Assembly: GCA_016930935.1 (NCBI GenBank)
Contig: JAFGFT010000008.1
Coordinates: forward strand, 39,460 to 103,459
DNA length: 64,000 bases
Direction: 5' to 3'
Source: Dehalococcoidia bacterium
GTDB taxonomy: Bacteria > Chloroflexota > Dehalococcoidia > GIF9 > AB-539-J10
Positions within the stretch are counted from its first letter, which is position 1, and the number at the start of each line of letters is the position of its first letter. The notes below the pieces were generated by a model that saw only the letters and a list, made by a program, of their open reading frames with translations, ran no database searches and was not told the origin of the DNA. This document shows positions 55,701 to 63,835 of the stretch, in pieces. The position numbers and the translations under genes were made by a program.

Positions 55701-56453
55701 GACAACGTCGATGAACTGCATGTTGTCTGGAATCTCGTCCGTGACTATGAGGTTGTCTATGTTTGCGTCCGTGGCGATGTCTACCGTCAGTGTGTACGTG
55801 ACGGGGTAGTTCGGTCCGGTCGCGGTTTCAGATTCGTGTGCATCGTGCTTCTTCGTGAGCCGCATGACGGTGGGGGTGACATCCACTGTGGCCGTACTCC
55901 CGATTGTCGGAGGGTCTGATGTCGGGTTGTCTTCCGCGTCAGCGCCATATCTGAACATCGGGTTCGTCGCAATCGTCAGCGGGGTCCCCAGCACCGCAAG
56001 ACTGTTCAGTTCGCAGTCCAGTGTGACGGCCGCGGCCGGCTGCTGGGTGGTGAAGCTCCCGAGCGGGTATTCGATGATGAGGAGACGGAAGCCCTCCGTT
56101 CCGCTGACGGTCAGATTGGTGAGCGGATTGATGAGTTCTCCCGATGTACCGAACAATCCCATGTCGATGACGTTGACGTCCGCTCCGAGATATGAGGCGC
56201 TGTCGCTCAAAACATCGATTGCAGGAGGCACAAGAACCTCGACAATTGGCCCGAAACCTGTGTTGTCACCCGTGGCGATGTTATCGAACGACACGGTGAG
56301 GGTGAATCCCTCATTCAGAAACACTTCCGCAGGTGCGGATGGCGTTGCCGAAGGAATGGGCTCAGAGGCAGCCATCACCGTGGATTTCTCCGGTGTCGCA
56401 AACGTGGCGAGAATAAGTGCCGAGGTAAGAGTGGCCGCAATCGCCTGTCTCAT
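49707..56453 (-). CDS. Giant secreted DUF11/isopeptide-repeat surface protein
   Basis: The protein has 2,248 residues. A signal peptide ([19 protein letters not shown]) is followed by about 13 tandem beta-sandwich modules of roughly 150 residues. Each starts with a Lys motif (LTKK, ITKG, IDKS, LTKS) and most end in NTA/NVA, often followed by SSLPNGG or SSLSGGEG and D-rich stretches, as expected for DUF11/conserved-repeat domains that can form internal Lys-Asn isopeptide bonds. The C-terminus has a hydrophobic helix ([15 protein letters not shown]) and a basic tail RRGMTG, so it is cell-anchored. ATG 56453 was preferred to 56516 because a good promoter (56506-56534) lies between them. The role is adhesion or envelope coat. 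Confidence 0.9.
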   Translation of the reverse strand: MRQAIAATLTSALILATFATPEKSTVMAASEPIPSATPSAPAEVFLNEGFTLTVSFDNIATGDNTGFGPIVEVLVPPAIDVLSDSASYLGADVNVIDMGLFGTSGELINPLTNLTVSGTEGFRLLIIEYPLGSFTTQQPAAAVTLDCELNSLAVLGTPLTIATNPMFRYGADAEDNPTSDPPTIGSTATVDVTPTVMRLTKKHDAHESETATGPNYPVTYTLTVDIATDANIDNLIVTDEIPDNMQFIDVVADAGGSVSEPSTTTPGGTLEVHLGDVTGTGADDDVVIKYRAYAPELDASDDDVLDADTGAPAAAENDASASGTYDDDNGGVYVEDDDAVVITLRSIATQKGVDLSNDVNAAGISPGDTLEYTIDFQISDYFAFQDIVLTDVIGDGQSFEDSPVPHLNVTEGGTSDGWDFEDGNTYTWSHDGSTGETSLTFYVSNLLNDEDFGYNKDGSMEGDIYHNGSWNEEPATGTITFFTTIDEAYEDPGNYDPLLDEYLGSGDSTGNVVDIDANLLDTTTAVSDGSSAGVTIDVPTLTKTVYAIDGVTGPSDIHVAPGQTVTYSLRTSVPAGETESLQLTDYLPIPFLEASELTTYDATPSDTPPLAGHWALASDDTLSGGSTPLLGPPTLTVDPTYNTVSFDWGSFEETNATDRVAHLLFTVTGVDEPMADELFLANLAVSSCTDSLGDAHTPAAVDFIITEEPHLTITKGVFSTDGYGTVTPAPGDPVDSDLLDADARDTVTYVITIENDGSWDAHNVTVREDTPAGLSGCTIDSVAIDGSPIISPDDYTGDMFSTPLVLDEPLEADETLTITYTCTIEDTVYPGQDLVNTAQIERYASTDEGPNYVQDESLYQDDATVTIAEPAIDKSLASSTESSTDNPGLTIGETGTFSITVVLPEATLYDPVFEDDVPAELQYISTPVADIITSANTLSTTLEAAAMLTAPPGSNGTLSIAFTGTYLTAGLSEAERTITFSIDLLVLDNVSNSWLSPNKVNTASLSWKDGVGGTEVGSVTDNETVHIVEPNLVVMKDMTPNPATGGQEVTVTLTVENTGTSDAFDVSVSDTLNSGVFDLTSVAEVTTPAGFTYDYSSPTVTYSGATIPKNTSKVFTFTVDVIDLAIAGSSYPNTAVADYSSLPNGGDDDRDYEDSGDDDLAIRRAGIGKSLIATSEPDTVSAGTNVLVGEVMTYELQIDVPASSTTDNLRVADNLPANVAYVSGTAEMKMSSTDVTSTGFPSVGASSFTSVTPTAEPDPITFALGNVVNTSPAGQTIKIRFDVVVKNISSNVSGTTISNRGTITFTNDQGQDILLRSNIVATRVRSPHLTLTKSVAPLSVIGGETVTFTLIVENQNVSYGGPAFDLTVTDALNAYYTNLANVGWTVLQNTGPAIVVTDSSTTALDIEIDRLDPGDKLEIEFEADVVDHVPHGVLIPNISNVVGTSLPGDHGTGDATPGTPGSSTGERIGDGSGSNNLWASDDGEVAVYLPTIDKGIVAPQPRYAIGDEFTYRVVMGVPAGYSDCLGIRDSLPDGVSFVPGTLTVDVPSAVTVANTPTDESNSTFFYEETPSSNIYWFKFGETTASDSSDIVLEYTVVVDDEPSNVDGTNLDNEAQLHQLVEADCILLETDSASAVVGEPNVEVTKSIISNTADLQNGDTVTFQIDLENVGSMTAYVVGFVDTPAPDRFVRPVDSLVIASFTPVPVFDNDALTLSTFDLPPGESVTVYVTATLTGVIAAETVENTAAVTYSSLSGGEGRDYNDEDDASFPIDSGVTITKEPCSCMPDSDFSIGEHVVYRVQVDILEVKTLDMTVTDTLPAGLDPLRTYCQVISGNGGIVYYEPGTATVKSDYDVAGGTGQEVVFELGDVDNPANGIDSDDYIVMDMHAMVVDDPGNASTTVLTNNVEVEWTDGSGTHSGTSSAENEIVEPDMEILKTVDRVETTVGDEVVYTLTVRHTPQSTAAAHDVVIVDTLASDMDYVDGSATLAPSDYTSDPTETLTFTIPTLTLAEHQVTISYTCRLDDDPSLAEPTPVNQHNVAVLTYTSLEGESDEDRSYTDEVAEDVTPIIWTSITADKTVLDENGGELIGGEILAYTIILTNEDDSIVRDVKFTDPIPAHTTYVPGSLQTDKAGATIDDSGSPLIVYVGDMAIGEAVTITFRVRVFEAARSGTVIRNIGIVDSSDTTPSPTDDPTDDESDADPTDTTVIRPGIVVGGEAFTANKAALMAPWLALAGLSFLLVAWRRGMTG

Positions 56454-56505
56454 TCGTCTATTCCTTGTCTGAGTCTCATTGAACTCGTGGTAGGTGTCTT
56501 CGACC

Positions 56506-56534
56506 ATTCTACTCATGCGTCAACCCAACTGCAA
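56506..56534 (-). promoter_or_regulatory. Promoter for the giant surface-protein gene
   Basis: Minus-strand TTGCAG (complement of 56529-56534), 17 bases, TAGAAT (complement of 56506-56511). Transcription would start near 56499, about 45 bases before ATG 56453, and AAGGA sits eight bases before that ATG. Confidence 0.6.
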
Positions 56535-56644
56535 AACTCAATCGTTCATGGCGTGCGAACCTCATGGCTGTGTATGGGAAACACTCCTCTTCCGCGCAGA
56601 CTGTCCTATAATGCACCGTCGCCCTCAGTTGGCGAGAAACACAC

Positions 56645-57487
56645 ATGACACGCAGAAAAGCCACGCTGCGCCGGCAAAGAGCTGCTGCAAGAGCATCCCG
56701 GGAGAGTCGTTTGCCCTGGAGGTGGATTGCGCTTGGCCTCCTCGCGGTGGTCGCTATCGCGGTTGTGCGTCTTACCGTGCCCTCACCGTTGTCCACTTCG
56801 GAAGGAATTGTTGCCGTGGTGATTGACCAGTTGTCACCAGAGTATGCGAACGTGACACTGCGTGACGAAGTGCGAAGTGGTCTTGACGGGTTCGGGCTTG
56901 ACGTGAAGGAGTATGAGGGGGTGGAGGTGAACGTTGGCCTCTATCGAGACCTCGGCACAATGGACTGTGCCGTCTGTCTCATCCGGTCTCACTCAGGGAT
57001 TCTGGTATTGGAGGGCGAACAGAAGGAGCACGTCACATCCCTCTTCACGAATGAGCCATACAGTAACCTGAAGTACGTGAGTGAACAGCTTTCCGACCGG
57101 ATACTTATCGTAAGGCCGTACGAAGAGGATCCACAACTCACGTTCGGAATCAGTCCGCTCTTCATCGAGAAGAGCATGAAGGGGCAATTTCCTTCCACCA
57201 TTGTCATCATCGGGGGATGTTCGTGCCTCGGTCGGACGGACCTCGCCTCGGCATTTCTCAGCAGGGGGGCGTCGGTTGTTGTCTCGTGGGATCGCTCAGT
57301 CAACCTGGACTATCTCGACGTAGCCACGTCCTATTTCGTGGACGCGTTCTTCTCGCGTGGACTGGCTCTTGAGGATGCTGTGGCAGAGACCATGGCGGAA
57401 TATGGTTCCGACCCGCAGTTCGGCGCCCTTCTGACCTACTTTCCCGCTGCCGCCGGCCGTTCTACGGCGCGTGAACTGCTGGGCTAG
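56645..57487 (+). CDS. Membrane-anchored protein with caspase/CHAT-like His-Cys dyad
   Basis: The 280-residue protein begins with a strongly basic segment (MTRRKATLRRQRAAARASRE), then one membrane helix (about 26-44), so the rest lies outside. In that outer part, LIRSHSGIL gives His116 and IIGGCSCLG gives Cys192/Cys194. They are followed by SRGASVVVSWDRSVNLDYLD and FVDAFFSRGLALEDAVAE, the typical order of clan CD peptidases of the CHAT/C25 type. This suggests a cysteine-protease or sortase-like activity; it is inferred from motif order. It is divergent from the giant DUF11 gene with 191 bases between, and has no other close neighbour. Confidence 0.7.
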   Translation: MTRRKATLRRQRAAARASRESRLPWRWIALGLLAVVAIAVVRLTVPSPLSTSEGIVAVVIDQLSPEYANVTLRDEVRSGLDGFGLDVKEYEGVEVNVGLYRDLGTMDCAVCLIRSHSGILVLEGEQKEHVTSLFTNEPYSNLKYVSEQLSDRILIVRPYEEDPQLTFGISPLFIEKSMKGQFPSTIVIIGGCSCLGRTDLASAFLSRGASVVVSWDRSVNLDYLDVATSYFVDAFFSRGLALEDAVAETMAEYGSDPQFGALLTYFPAAAGRSTARELLG

Positions 57488-57512
57488 TACCGGCACTCGT
57501 GCCTGTCACCTA

Positions 57513-57542
57513 TTGACATTTGGTTCTGCTGCTACCTATAGT
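57513..57542 (+). promoter_or_regulatory. Promoter for the NSS transporter gene
   Basis: TTGACA (57513-57518), 18 bases, TATAGT (57537-57542). A perfect hairpin (57551-57574) begins near the expected transcription start. Confidence 0.62.
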
Positions 57543-57550
57543 AGGAACGA

Positions 57551-57574
57551 GGCATCTGCTTTTCAGCAGATGCC
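57551..57574 (+). terminator. Perfect hairpin with TTTC loop
   Basis: GGCATCTGCT (57551-57560) and AGCAGATGCC (57565-57574) pair around TTTC. It may terminate the upstream protease-like gene, or form the 5' end of the NSS transcript, since it lies right after the promoter at 57513-57542. Confidence 0.55.
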
Positions 57575-57723
57575 GCATGTTCTTGTGAAGTCTGTGCCGG
57601 ACGTCCTGCGGGTGTCCTTGTAGTGTGTCAGGCCCAGGTTCTATTTCCTTGGGGTTGGCAACCTGCAAGACCCGCCTGACTGGTCGAGGTTCGGACGGCG
57701 TGTCTCGCTAATAGGAGGTGAAT

Positions 57724-59100
57724 ATGCAGCAAAGAGAACAGCTCGCGACCAGATTAGGTTTTCTCCTGGTCTCTGCCGGCTGTGCCGTGGGCATCGGCAA
57801 CATCTGGCGATTCGGCTTCATCACCGGGCAGTATGGTGGTGCAGCTTTCGTAATCATCTATCTTATCTTTCTGGCTATCCTCGGTTTCCCGGTGATGGTT
57901 ATGGAGTTCTCCATCGGTCGCGCAGGACAGCGCAACCTTGCGGGTGCCATGACAAACCTGGAGCCCAGGGGCAGCAAATGGCATGTGTATGGCCATATGG
58001 GCATCCTCGGCAACCTGATTCTGATGATGTTCTACACCACCGTTGCCGGTTGGACGCTTGCCTACCTGTACCATTCCCTTGCAGGGCATCTCATGGGCAA
58101 GAGCCCTGATGAGTTGGGGGCCTTCTTTGGGGGCCTGATCTCCAACCTGAACGAAATGACCTTGTGGGTGTTCCTGGTTGTCCTCATAGGCTACCTCGTG
58201 TGTGGCTTGGGGCTCAAGGCCGGTGTGGAACGCATCACCAAGGGGATGATGGGTGGACTCTTCGTTATCCTCATCGTCCTGGCAGTCAGGGCGGTCACGC
58301 TCCCCGGAGCAGGCGCAGGTATCGATTTCTACCTCAGACCTGATTTCGCCAAACTCTCCGGTGCTGGCGTGTATGCTGCAATGTCACAGGCATTCTTCAC
58401 CCTGAGCCTTGGCATCGGCAGCATGGCAATCTTCGGCAGCTATATCAACAAGCAGTACACGCTTGCTGGCGAGTCTGTCAGAGTTATCGGTATCGACACG
58501 TTTGTTGCGCTGATGGCTGGTCTTATCATCTTCCCGACGGCTGCAGCTTTCGGCGTTGATGCAGGTGCAGGCCCGGGCCTGGTCTTCATCACACTACCGA
58601 ACATCTTCAACGCAATGGCAGGCGGCGCAATATGGTCGGCCCTGTTCTTCCTTCTCCTTGTCCTGGCTGCCATGACGACAGCAGTCGCGGTATTTGAGAA
58701 TCTCACCGCGTATGCGATGGATCAGTGGGGCTGGAGCCGAAGGAAGACGGTCGTCGTTGAGGGCATTGCAGTGTTCCTGTTGTCCATGCCGTGCGTGCTT
58801 GGTTTCAATCTCTGGAGTTCGGTACAACCCCTCGGCGAGGGGAGCGGAATTCTGGACCTCTGGGACTTCATTGTGAGCTTCCTGCTTCTGCCCATAGGCT
58901 CTCTTGTGTTCGCGCTCTTCTGCGCCCACAAGTACGGTTGGGGTTGGAGCAACTTCCTGGAAGAGGCCAATTCGGGCGAGGGCATGAAATTCCCTGCCGG
59001 ACTTCGCTTCTACTGTGGCACTATCCTGCCAATCATTATCGCGTTCGTTCTTGTGGTGGGAATCCTGGAGAAATTCTGGCCCAACGTTCTGCCATTCTAG
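57724..59100 (+). CDS. NSS-family sodium:solute symporter (neurotransmitter/amino-acid type)
   Basis: The 458-residue protein has eleven or twelve membrane helices and the LeuT-type first-helix motif LVSAGCAVGIGNIWRFGF. It also has GAAFVIIYLIFLAILGFPVMV and the sodium-site region SQAFFTLSLGIGSMAIFGSY. NSS proteins import amino acids or related solutes with sodium. The substrate is unknown. ATG 57724 follows AGGAGGTG by about five bases. A terminator hairpin follows at 59127. Confidence 0.96.
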   Translation: MQQREQLATRLGFLLVSAGCAVGIGNIWRFGFITGQYGGAAFVIIYLIFLAILGFPVMVMEFSIGRAGQRNLAGAMTNLEPRGSKWHVYGHMGILGNLILMMFYTTVAGWTLAYLYHSLAGHLMGKSPDELGAFFGGLISNLNEMTLWVFLVVLIGYLVCGLGLKAGVERITKGMMGGLFVILIVLAVRAVTLPGAGAGIDFYLRPDFAKLSGAGVYAAMSQAFFTLSLGIGSMAIFGSYINKQYTLAGESVRVIGIDTFVALMAGLIIFPTAAAFGVDAGAGPGLVFITLPNIFNAMAGGAIWSALFFLLLVLAAMTTAVAVFENLTAYAMDQWGWSRRKTVVVEGIAVFLLSMPCVLGFNLWSSVQPLGEGSGILDLWDFIVSFLLLPIGSLVFALFCAHKYGWGWSNFLEEANSGEGMKFPAGLRFYCGTILPIIIAFVLVVGILEKFWPNVLPF

Positions 59101-59126
59101 TCTCTGTCACACTTCAGTATGAACGC

Positions 59127-59152
59127 AAGAGGGAGGCGAAAGCCTCCCTCTT
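59127..59152 (+). terminator. Rho-independent-type terminator with GAAA loop
   Basis: AAGAGGGAGGC (59127-59137) pairs with GCCTCCCTCTT (59142-59152) around the GNRA loop GAAA, followed by CTTGTTGC. It lies 26 bases after the NSS stop and 28 bases before the convergent gene. Confidence 0.8.
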
Positions 59153-59180
59153 CTTGTTGCGGGCGGGGTACTGTGGAGTG

Positions 59181-59915
59181 TCAGATGCGAGTCAGCAATT
59201 CGCGGTACTTGTCCATCCGCATGGTTTTCCCCTCAGACTGCACCATCCAGGTCATCCAGCAGAGTTCAATGGGCCTGTGGTTGGTGGCACGACCGATTGT
59301 GTCAATCGTGGTTATCAGTTGAAGGTCGTCGTCGACCGGTAGCTCTACCTTCGCCTCTTCGACGATGTTCGCGATGACACGCCGAACTATCTTGTCAGGC
59401 ATCGACGTGTCGACGCCGCCCATCATTCTCATGTACTGGTAGGTGTTGATTCCGACGCCTTTGACCCTGCCGACAGGGTCATCCCGCCACGCGGCTGTGG
59501 TGGCGTTCCCTGCCCAGAGGCGGAGCGCATCCCTGTCTGTCGCGTTGGCTGGGAGGGACCCACTTGAGAGATGTGCGGCAACTCCCTTGGCCATGTCCCA
59601 CGACCGGCGGTTCTTCCAGAGCGGCGCGACGTCCTCGTAGCGCAATTCTGCGAGCTGGCTCAGTGAGTCGGGGACATTTCCCTTGAGCATCTGCTGTTCG
59701 TATACCGCGACACCGGGGACGACTGCCGTGAAGTAGTTCAGGCCGATGGACATGAAAGCGGCATCCACCACCATGAGGGCAACGCTTCCTCCCCATCTCT
59801 GTGTGGCGAGACACCGGGAACAGTGTGCATCGAGTCCGTCGCACAGGGCCATGTAGCGGTCCACAATCGAGCGCAGTCGTTGGTGTTCGGTCGGGGAAAT
59901 CTCTGTCGTGTCCAT
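59181..59915 (-). CDS. Hypothetical protein with HhH-GPD-like motif
   Basis: This 244-residue protein starts MDTTEISPTEHQRLRSIV, though the start is unsure (TTG 59939 is in frame). It has no signal or membrane helix. The segment VKGVGINTYQYMRMMGGVD followed by PDKIVRRVIANIV has the helix-hairpin-helix layout of DNA glycosylases and related proteins. A Cys pair near residue 40 (HCSRC) may bind metal. I do not recognise the family. The gene is divergent from the OYE gene and convergent with the NSS gene. Confidence 0.65.
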   Translation of the reverse strand: MDTTEISPTEHQRLRSIVDRYMALCDGLDAHCSRCLATQRWGGSVALMVVDAAFMSIGLNYFTAVVPGVAVYEQQMLKGNVPDSLSQLAELRYEDVAPLWKNRRSWDMAKGVAAHLSSGSLPANATDRDALRLWAGNATTAAWRDDPVGRVKGVGINTYQYMRMMGGVDTSMPDKIVRRVIANIVEEAKVELPVDDDLQLITTIDTIGRATNHRPIELCWMTWMVQSEGKTMRMDKYRELLTRI

Positions 59916-60014
59916 CTGGTTGATGATGATACCATTCAAGCGATCAGGCTGGTAGAAGAGGACGTTGACTGCTTGATGACGATTGCGAGCTACCAGTCGG
60001 CCAAGGAGGGGACT

Positions 60015-61130
60015 ATGCCAGAGCTTTTCGAACAAGCAAAGATTGCCGGGATCACCGTGCCCAACCGTTTCGTCAGGTCTGCCACCTTTGAAGGTATGGC
60101 GAATGCGGACGGGTCCTGCAAGGACGCGGTTATTGACCTCACAGAGGAGTTGGCGAAAGGTGAGGTAGGCCTCATAATCAGCAGCCACGCATTCGTTGAG
60201 CCAAGGGGTCGCGCTAGAGCCTCACAGCTGGGTATTCACAGGGACGACCTCATTCCGGGACTGACGCGGATGGCGCAGGTTGCGCATGACAATGGTTCAA
60301 AGATTGTCGTGCAGCTTGCGCATGCCGGATGCACGGCAAATGAGCCGGATGGGGAATTTGTGGGCCCTTCACCAACGACACTTCCTGATGGCAGAACGTG
60401 CAGGGGGCTGGAGAAGAAGGAAATCAAGGATGTCGTGAAGGCCTTTGCCGATGGGGCCGGAAGAGCGATGCAGGCGGGGTTCGATGGTGTACAGATACAC
60501 TCCGCGCACTGCTACATGTTGGGCCAGTTTCTGTCTCCGTATTTCAATCGACGCTCGGATGAGTATGGAGGAAGCCTCGTCAACCGTGCCCGGATTCATG
60601 TTGAAGTGCTGGAAGCTATCCGTGGAGTTGTGGGCGGAGAAGTCCCCGTGCTTATCAAGATGAACTCGGATGATTTCATAGACGGTGGTTTCACACGTAA
60701 GGAGATGGTTGAGGTTGCGACCATCCTTGAGAGTGAGGGTCTGAGCGCGTTTGAGATTAGTGGCGGCAGCCCTCTCAGTCCGAGCAATCGCAGCTTCTCC
60801 CGGCCTGGAATTCAGCCTCCTGAAGAGGAGGTCTACTACCTCGATGCGGCCCGGATGTACAAGGACGCGGTGTCGATTCCCCTCGTGCTTGTCGGTGGCA
60901 TCCGTACCTATGCAGTTGCCGACAAGCTGGTGGCTGATGGCGTTGCCGATTTCATAGCGTTGAGCCGGCCGCTGATACGTGAGCCGCACCTCGTGAAGCG
61001 TTGGCACGATGGTGATACATCCACAGCGACGTGCATCCACTGCAACCTTTGCTTTGGGCCGGCGCGTGCGGGTGAGGGCATGTACTGCGTTGCCGAGTAC
61101 AACCAGAGGCAGAAGGCCGCGAAGCAGTAA
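60015..61130 (+). CDS. OYE-family NADH:flavin oxidoreductase, short form with C-terminal Cys motif
   Basis: The 371-residue flavoenzyme has the OYE barrel: LTEELAKGEVGLIISSHAF early, VQLAHAGC, DGVQIHSAHCYMLGQFLSP (FMN and catalytic His), RRSDEYGGSLVNRARI. Near the end TCIHCNLCFGPARAGEG carries the Cys pair and additional Cys that bind a 4Fe-4S cluster in the 2,4-dienoyl-CoA reductase branch. The NAD-binding C-terminal half of that enzyme is missing, so it must take electrons from another partner. ATG 60015 has AAGGAGGGG upstream. It should reduce an activated C=C bond. Confidence 0.9.
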   Translation: MPELFEQAKIAGITVPNRFVRSATFEGMANADGSCKDAVIDLTEELAKGEVGLIISSHAFVEPRGRARASQLGIHRDDLIPGLTRMAQVAHDNGSKIVVQLAHAGCTANEPDGEFVGPSPTTLPDGRTCRGLEKKEIKDVVKAFADGAGRAMQAGFDGVQIHSAHCYMLGQFLSPYFNRRSDEYGGSLVNRARIHVEVLEAIRGVVGGEVPVLIKMNSDDFIDGGFTRKEMVEVATILESEGLSAFEISGGSPLSPSNRSFSRPGIQPPEEEVYYLDAARMYKDAVSIPLVLVGGIRTYAVADKLVADGVADFIALSRPLIREPHLVKRWHDGDTSTATCIHCNLCFGPARAGEGMYCVAEYNQRQKAAKQ

Positions 61131-61153
61131 CGTTCGTTATTGAGAAGAGAAAC

Positions 61154-61190
61154 GGCGGGCGAGGTGGTCCAGAGGGACCTCTCGCCCGCC
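61154..61190. terminator. Bidirectional terminator between convergent genes
   Basis: GGCGGGCGAG (61154-61163) pairs with CTCGCCCGCC (61181-61190); an inner GGTCC/GGACC (61166-61170 and 61175-61179) extends the stem. T-rich sequence follows on both strands, so it can end both the OYE and NCS2 transcripts. Confidence 0.8.
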
Positions 61191-61204
61191 TTCGCTTGTG
61201 AAGA

Positions 61205-62518
61205 CTAGTAGGGGAAGAAGATGAAGAACAGGAGGCAGAGAGCAAACAGTACCCACGCTGCCGGCTGCACGGTTCTGACTTTGCCGGCAAAGAGCTTGCA
61301 CAGGGGGTAGAGTACAAACCCTCCGCAAAGACCAACTCCCAGGTTGAAAGAGAAACTCATCAGGACGATGACGGCAAATGCAGGAATCACTTCAGAATAG
61401 TCAGACCAGTCTATCGTGCTGATTGGAGCAATCATGAAGGCCCCGACGATTATCAGGGCGGGTGCGGTTGCTGCCATTGGGATTGCTGAGAACAAGGGCG
61501 CAAAGAAGAGCGCAACGAGGAAGAGCAGCCCGACGACAACTGCCGTGAGACCGGTCCGGCCACCTTCTTCTACGCCTGCAGCGGATTCGATGAAGGTTCC
61601 TGTGGTCGTTGTTCCTACCAGGGATGCAACAACGCTCGCCAGGGCATCGGCAAGCATCGGTTTCTCTATGTCGGGCAGGTTGCCTTCCTTGTCAAGGAAT
61701 CCTGCACGTGCTGACACACCGATGAGCGAGCCGATGGTGTCCAGGAAGTCCATTGTGAACATGGTCAGTATTACCGAGAAGAATCCCCATGTGAGCGCAC
61801 CGCTGATGTCGAGTTGCAGCAGAATAGGGCTGAGACTTGGCGGGGCAGATACTATTGCTGCCGGTGCTTGCCCAACGCCGATGATGAATCCAATGACGGC
61901 GGTGATCAGGATGCCCAGCAGAAGGGAACCCTTCGTCTTGCGAATGAGGAAGAACGCAATGAGCAGCGTTCCGAAGATGGCCAGGAGTACTGACTTGTCG
62001 GTCAGGTCACCGATGTGGACCGGTGCGCCGGGTGCGCCGAGAACGATGATGTTGGCGTCAACGAGGCCGACAAACGTGATGAAGAGTCCGATTCCTGCGG
62101 CGAAGCTCGCCTTGAGGTTCAGAGGAATGGCGCGGCTCATAACCGCACGGGCACCGGTCAGTGTGAGAATCGTGAAGAGAACGCCACTTACGAATACTGC
62201 ACCCAGTGCCGTTTGCCAGGAATACCCCAGGACACCAACAACGGTGTATGCAACGAACGCATTCTCTCCCATGTAGGGGGCAATGGCGAAAGGTCTCTTT
62301 GCATAGAGACCCATTGCGAGGGTGCCGAAGGCTGCCGAGATAATGGTTGCAACCATTGACGGCCCGAACGGGATACCCGCTGCTTCCAGAATGGCAGGAT
62401 TGACCACAATGATGTAGGCCATGGTGACGAATGTGACCAATCCGGCGACAATCTCTGTGCGGACAGTGGTGTTGTGTTCCGAGAGCTGGAAATACCGGTC
62501 GAGAAATGGACGCGACAT
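61205..62518 (-). CDS. NCS2-family purine permease (AzgA-like)
   Basis: This 437-residue protein has about twelve membrane helices and the AzgA group signatures: YIIVVNPAILEAAGIPFG, APYMGENAFVAYTVVG and TTTTGTFIESAAGVEEGGRTG. AzgA-like proteins take up adenine, guanine or hypoxanthine with protons. Start ATG 62518 has GGAGG eight bases upstream; an in-frame extension to 62542 was rejected. A bidirectional terminator lies downstream. Confidence 0.96.
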   Translation of the reverse strand: MSRPFLDRYFQLSEHNTTVRTEIVAGLVTFVTMAYIIVVNPAILEAAGIPFGPSMVATIISAAFGTLAMGLYAKRPFAIAPYMGENAFVAYTVVGVLGYSWQTALGAVFVSGVLFTILTLTGARAVMSRAIPLNLKASFAAGIGLFITFVGLVDANIIVLGAPGAPVHIGDLTDKSVLLAIFGTLLIAFFLIRKTKGSLLLGILITAVIGFIIGVGQAPAAIVSAPPSLSPILLQLDISGALTWGFFSVILTMFTMDFLDTIGSLIGVSARAGFLDKEGNLPDIEKPMLADALASVVASLVGTTTTGTFIESAAGVEEGGRTGLTAVVVGLLFLVALFFAPLFSAIPMAATAPALIIVGAFMIAPISTIDWSDYSEVIPAFAVIVLMSFSFNLGVGLCGGFVLYPLCKLFAGKVRTVQPAAWVLFALCLLFFIFFPY

Positions 62519-62706
62519 TATGCTTCCTCCTTCATGCTTCATTGGGCCAATTTGAGTCTACCAATGACGTGTGCAGAGTGGTAGGGGAAAACCGGGAAAG
62601 TTCCCAATTCCTCCTCCCATCTGTTGATGGGTCGTGTGCCACGCTCTCCTTCAGAAATGGGAGCAGCAGTGCGCAGAGGGAGCCACTTGCAGCAGGACTA
62701 GACTGG

Positions 62707-63648
62707 TCACCGCACGATGAATCTGGCTGCGGCGGGCATGACGGTAATGCTCACGGGCGTGTGCGTAATCGCGTCGCCGTCGGCCTGTACCGGTATGGAC
62801 TCGTCGCAGTCTATCGATATGGACACTCCACTTGCTACGTAGCGGATGCTTTGACGTCTCTTGCGTACGAACAGTACGTCGAGGGCCGCATTGATGAGTT
62901 CGAGGAACGTGCCTTTCTGCACGCAGCAGACGGTGGCTCTTCCATCATCCAACTGTGCTTCTGACGTCCGGTGTCGAGGCGTCCAGAGCGCTCCCACGTT
63001 GTCGACGAACAACTCGGCTGCCTGGACCAGGTGCTCCTCGCCATCTATGGTTACCCTGAAATTCCTCGTGTGGGCCCGGCGCATACTGCGCGCCACTGCG
63101 AAGACATAAGCGAAGAGCTTGAAATACGTCTTCTCCACTGTGCGGAGGTCAGAAATCGAGAAAGAAGAAAGACCGACGGATGCGTTGAGGAAGTAGACCT
63201 GCTCGCCTATCTTCAGAGCGTCAAGAGACTTCGACGTTGTTGATGAGAGAAGTAGATCGAAAGCTCGAGGCGTGTAAAGTGGAATGTGAAGCATCTGGGC
63301 AAGCATGTTGGTGGTTCCTGTGGGAATGATGCCTATGGTGCAATCTTCATGAAACAGCAGACTCGCTACCATTGCAACGGTTCCGTCGCCGCCAACCACG
63401 ATGAAAGTCCGATAGCCGCTGCGCTGAGCGATTTCCAGTTTCTGTTTGAGAACGTGTTTATTGAAGAAGTAGTGGACCTGACCTTCGATGCCTTCAGTAG
63501 CAAGGAACTCACCCATCCTGGGTTGCACAAACCACTTGAAGTAATTGCCCGCCTGTCTGTTGACGACGAAGAAGAATTTGCGGCACCCATCAGAAGGGGA
63601 GTCACTATACACTTGACTGGTCATCTCGGTGGGCGAGGAGCCTGCCAT
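62707..63648 (-). CDS. Diacylglycerol-kinase-family lipid kinase
   Basis: This 313-residue protein has the DAGK catalytic core: FFFVVNRQAGNYF, TFIVVGGDGTVAMVA (ATP-binding GGDGT) and IGIIPTGTTNMLAQML. The C-terminal half is the beta-rich NAD-kinase-like lobe (LNASVGLSSFSISD). Members phosphorylate diacylglycerol, sphingosine or similar lipids; YegS-type copies are general. Substrate unknown. ATG 63648 follows GGGGGA. The next gene, divergent, begins at 63836. Confidence 0.93.
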   Translation of the reverse strand: MAGSSPTEMTSQVYSDSPSDGCRKFFFVVNRQAGNYFKWFVQPRMGEFLATEGIEGQVHYFFNKHVLKQKLEIAQRSGYRTFIVVGGDGTVAMVASLLFHEDCTIGIIPTGTTNMLAQMLHIPLYTPRAFDLLLSSTTSKSLDALKIGEQVYFLNASVGLSSFSISDLRTVEKTYFKLFAYVFAVARSMRRAHTRNFRVTIDGEEHLVQAAELFVDNVGALWTPRHRTSEAQLDDGRATVCCVQKGTFLELINAALDVLFVRKRRQSIRYVASGVSISIDCDESIPVQADGDAITHTPVSITVMPAAARFIVR

Positions 63649-63835
63649 TGCGTTCCCCCAGCACGTCTCTCAGTTCTGTTTCGTATGATAGCACCTCGGA
63701 TTCATGCGCGCGCGGACGCATCCCTGTGTGGCATACTGTGGCAGGTGCCCGTGGTTTGTGTCTTGGCAGAGGCATCGTCCTCGCTAGTACCTATGGTGAT
63801 GACTGCCCCCTGGTGTTACAATTTGCCGTCCCCCA

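Noticed and set aside
49707..56453. CRISPR-like or tandem DNA repeat in the large surface-protein region
   Set aside because: The repeats are at protein level, about 150 residues each and divergent in DNA; no short direct repeats with spacers were seen.
55855..56472. A 205-codon plus-strand frame and several others opposite the giant surface-protein gene
   Set aside because: They arise because the repeat gene has strong codon periodicity, so stop-free antisense frames are expected.
62519..62706. Purine riboswitch upstream of the NCS2 permease
   Set aside because: The conserved loop sequences of purine aptamers were not found in the leader on the minus strand.
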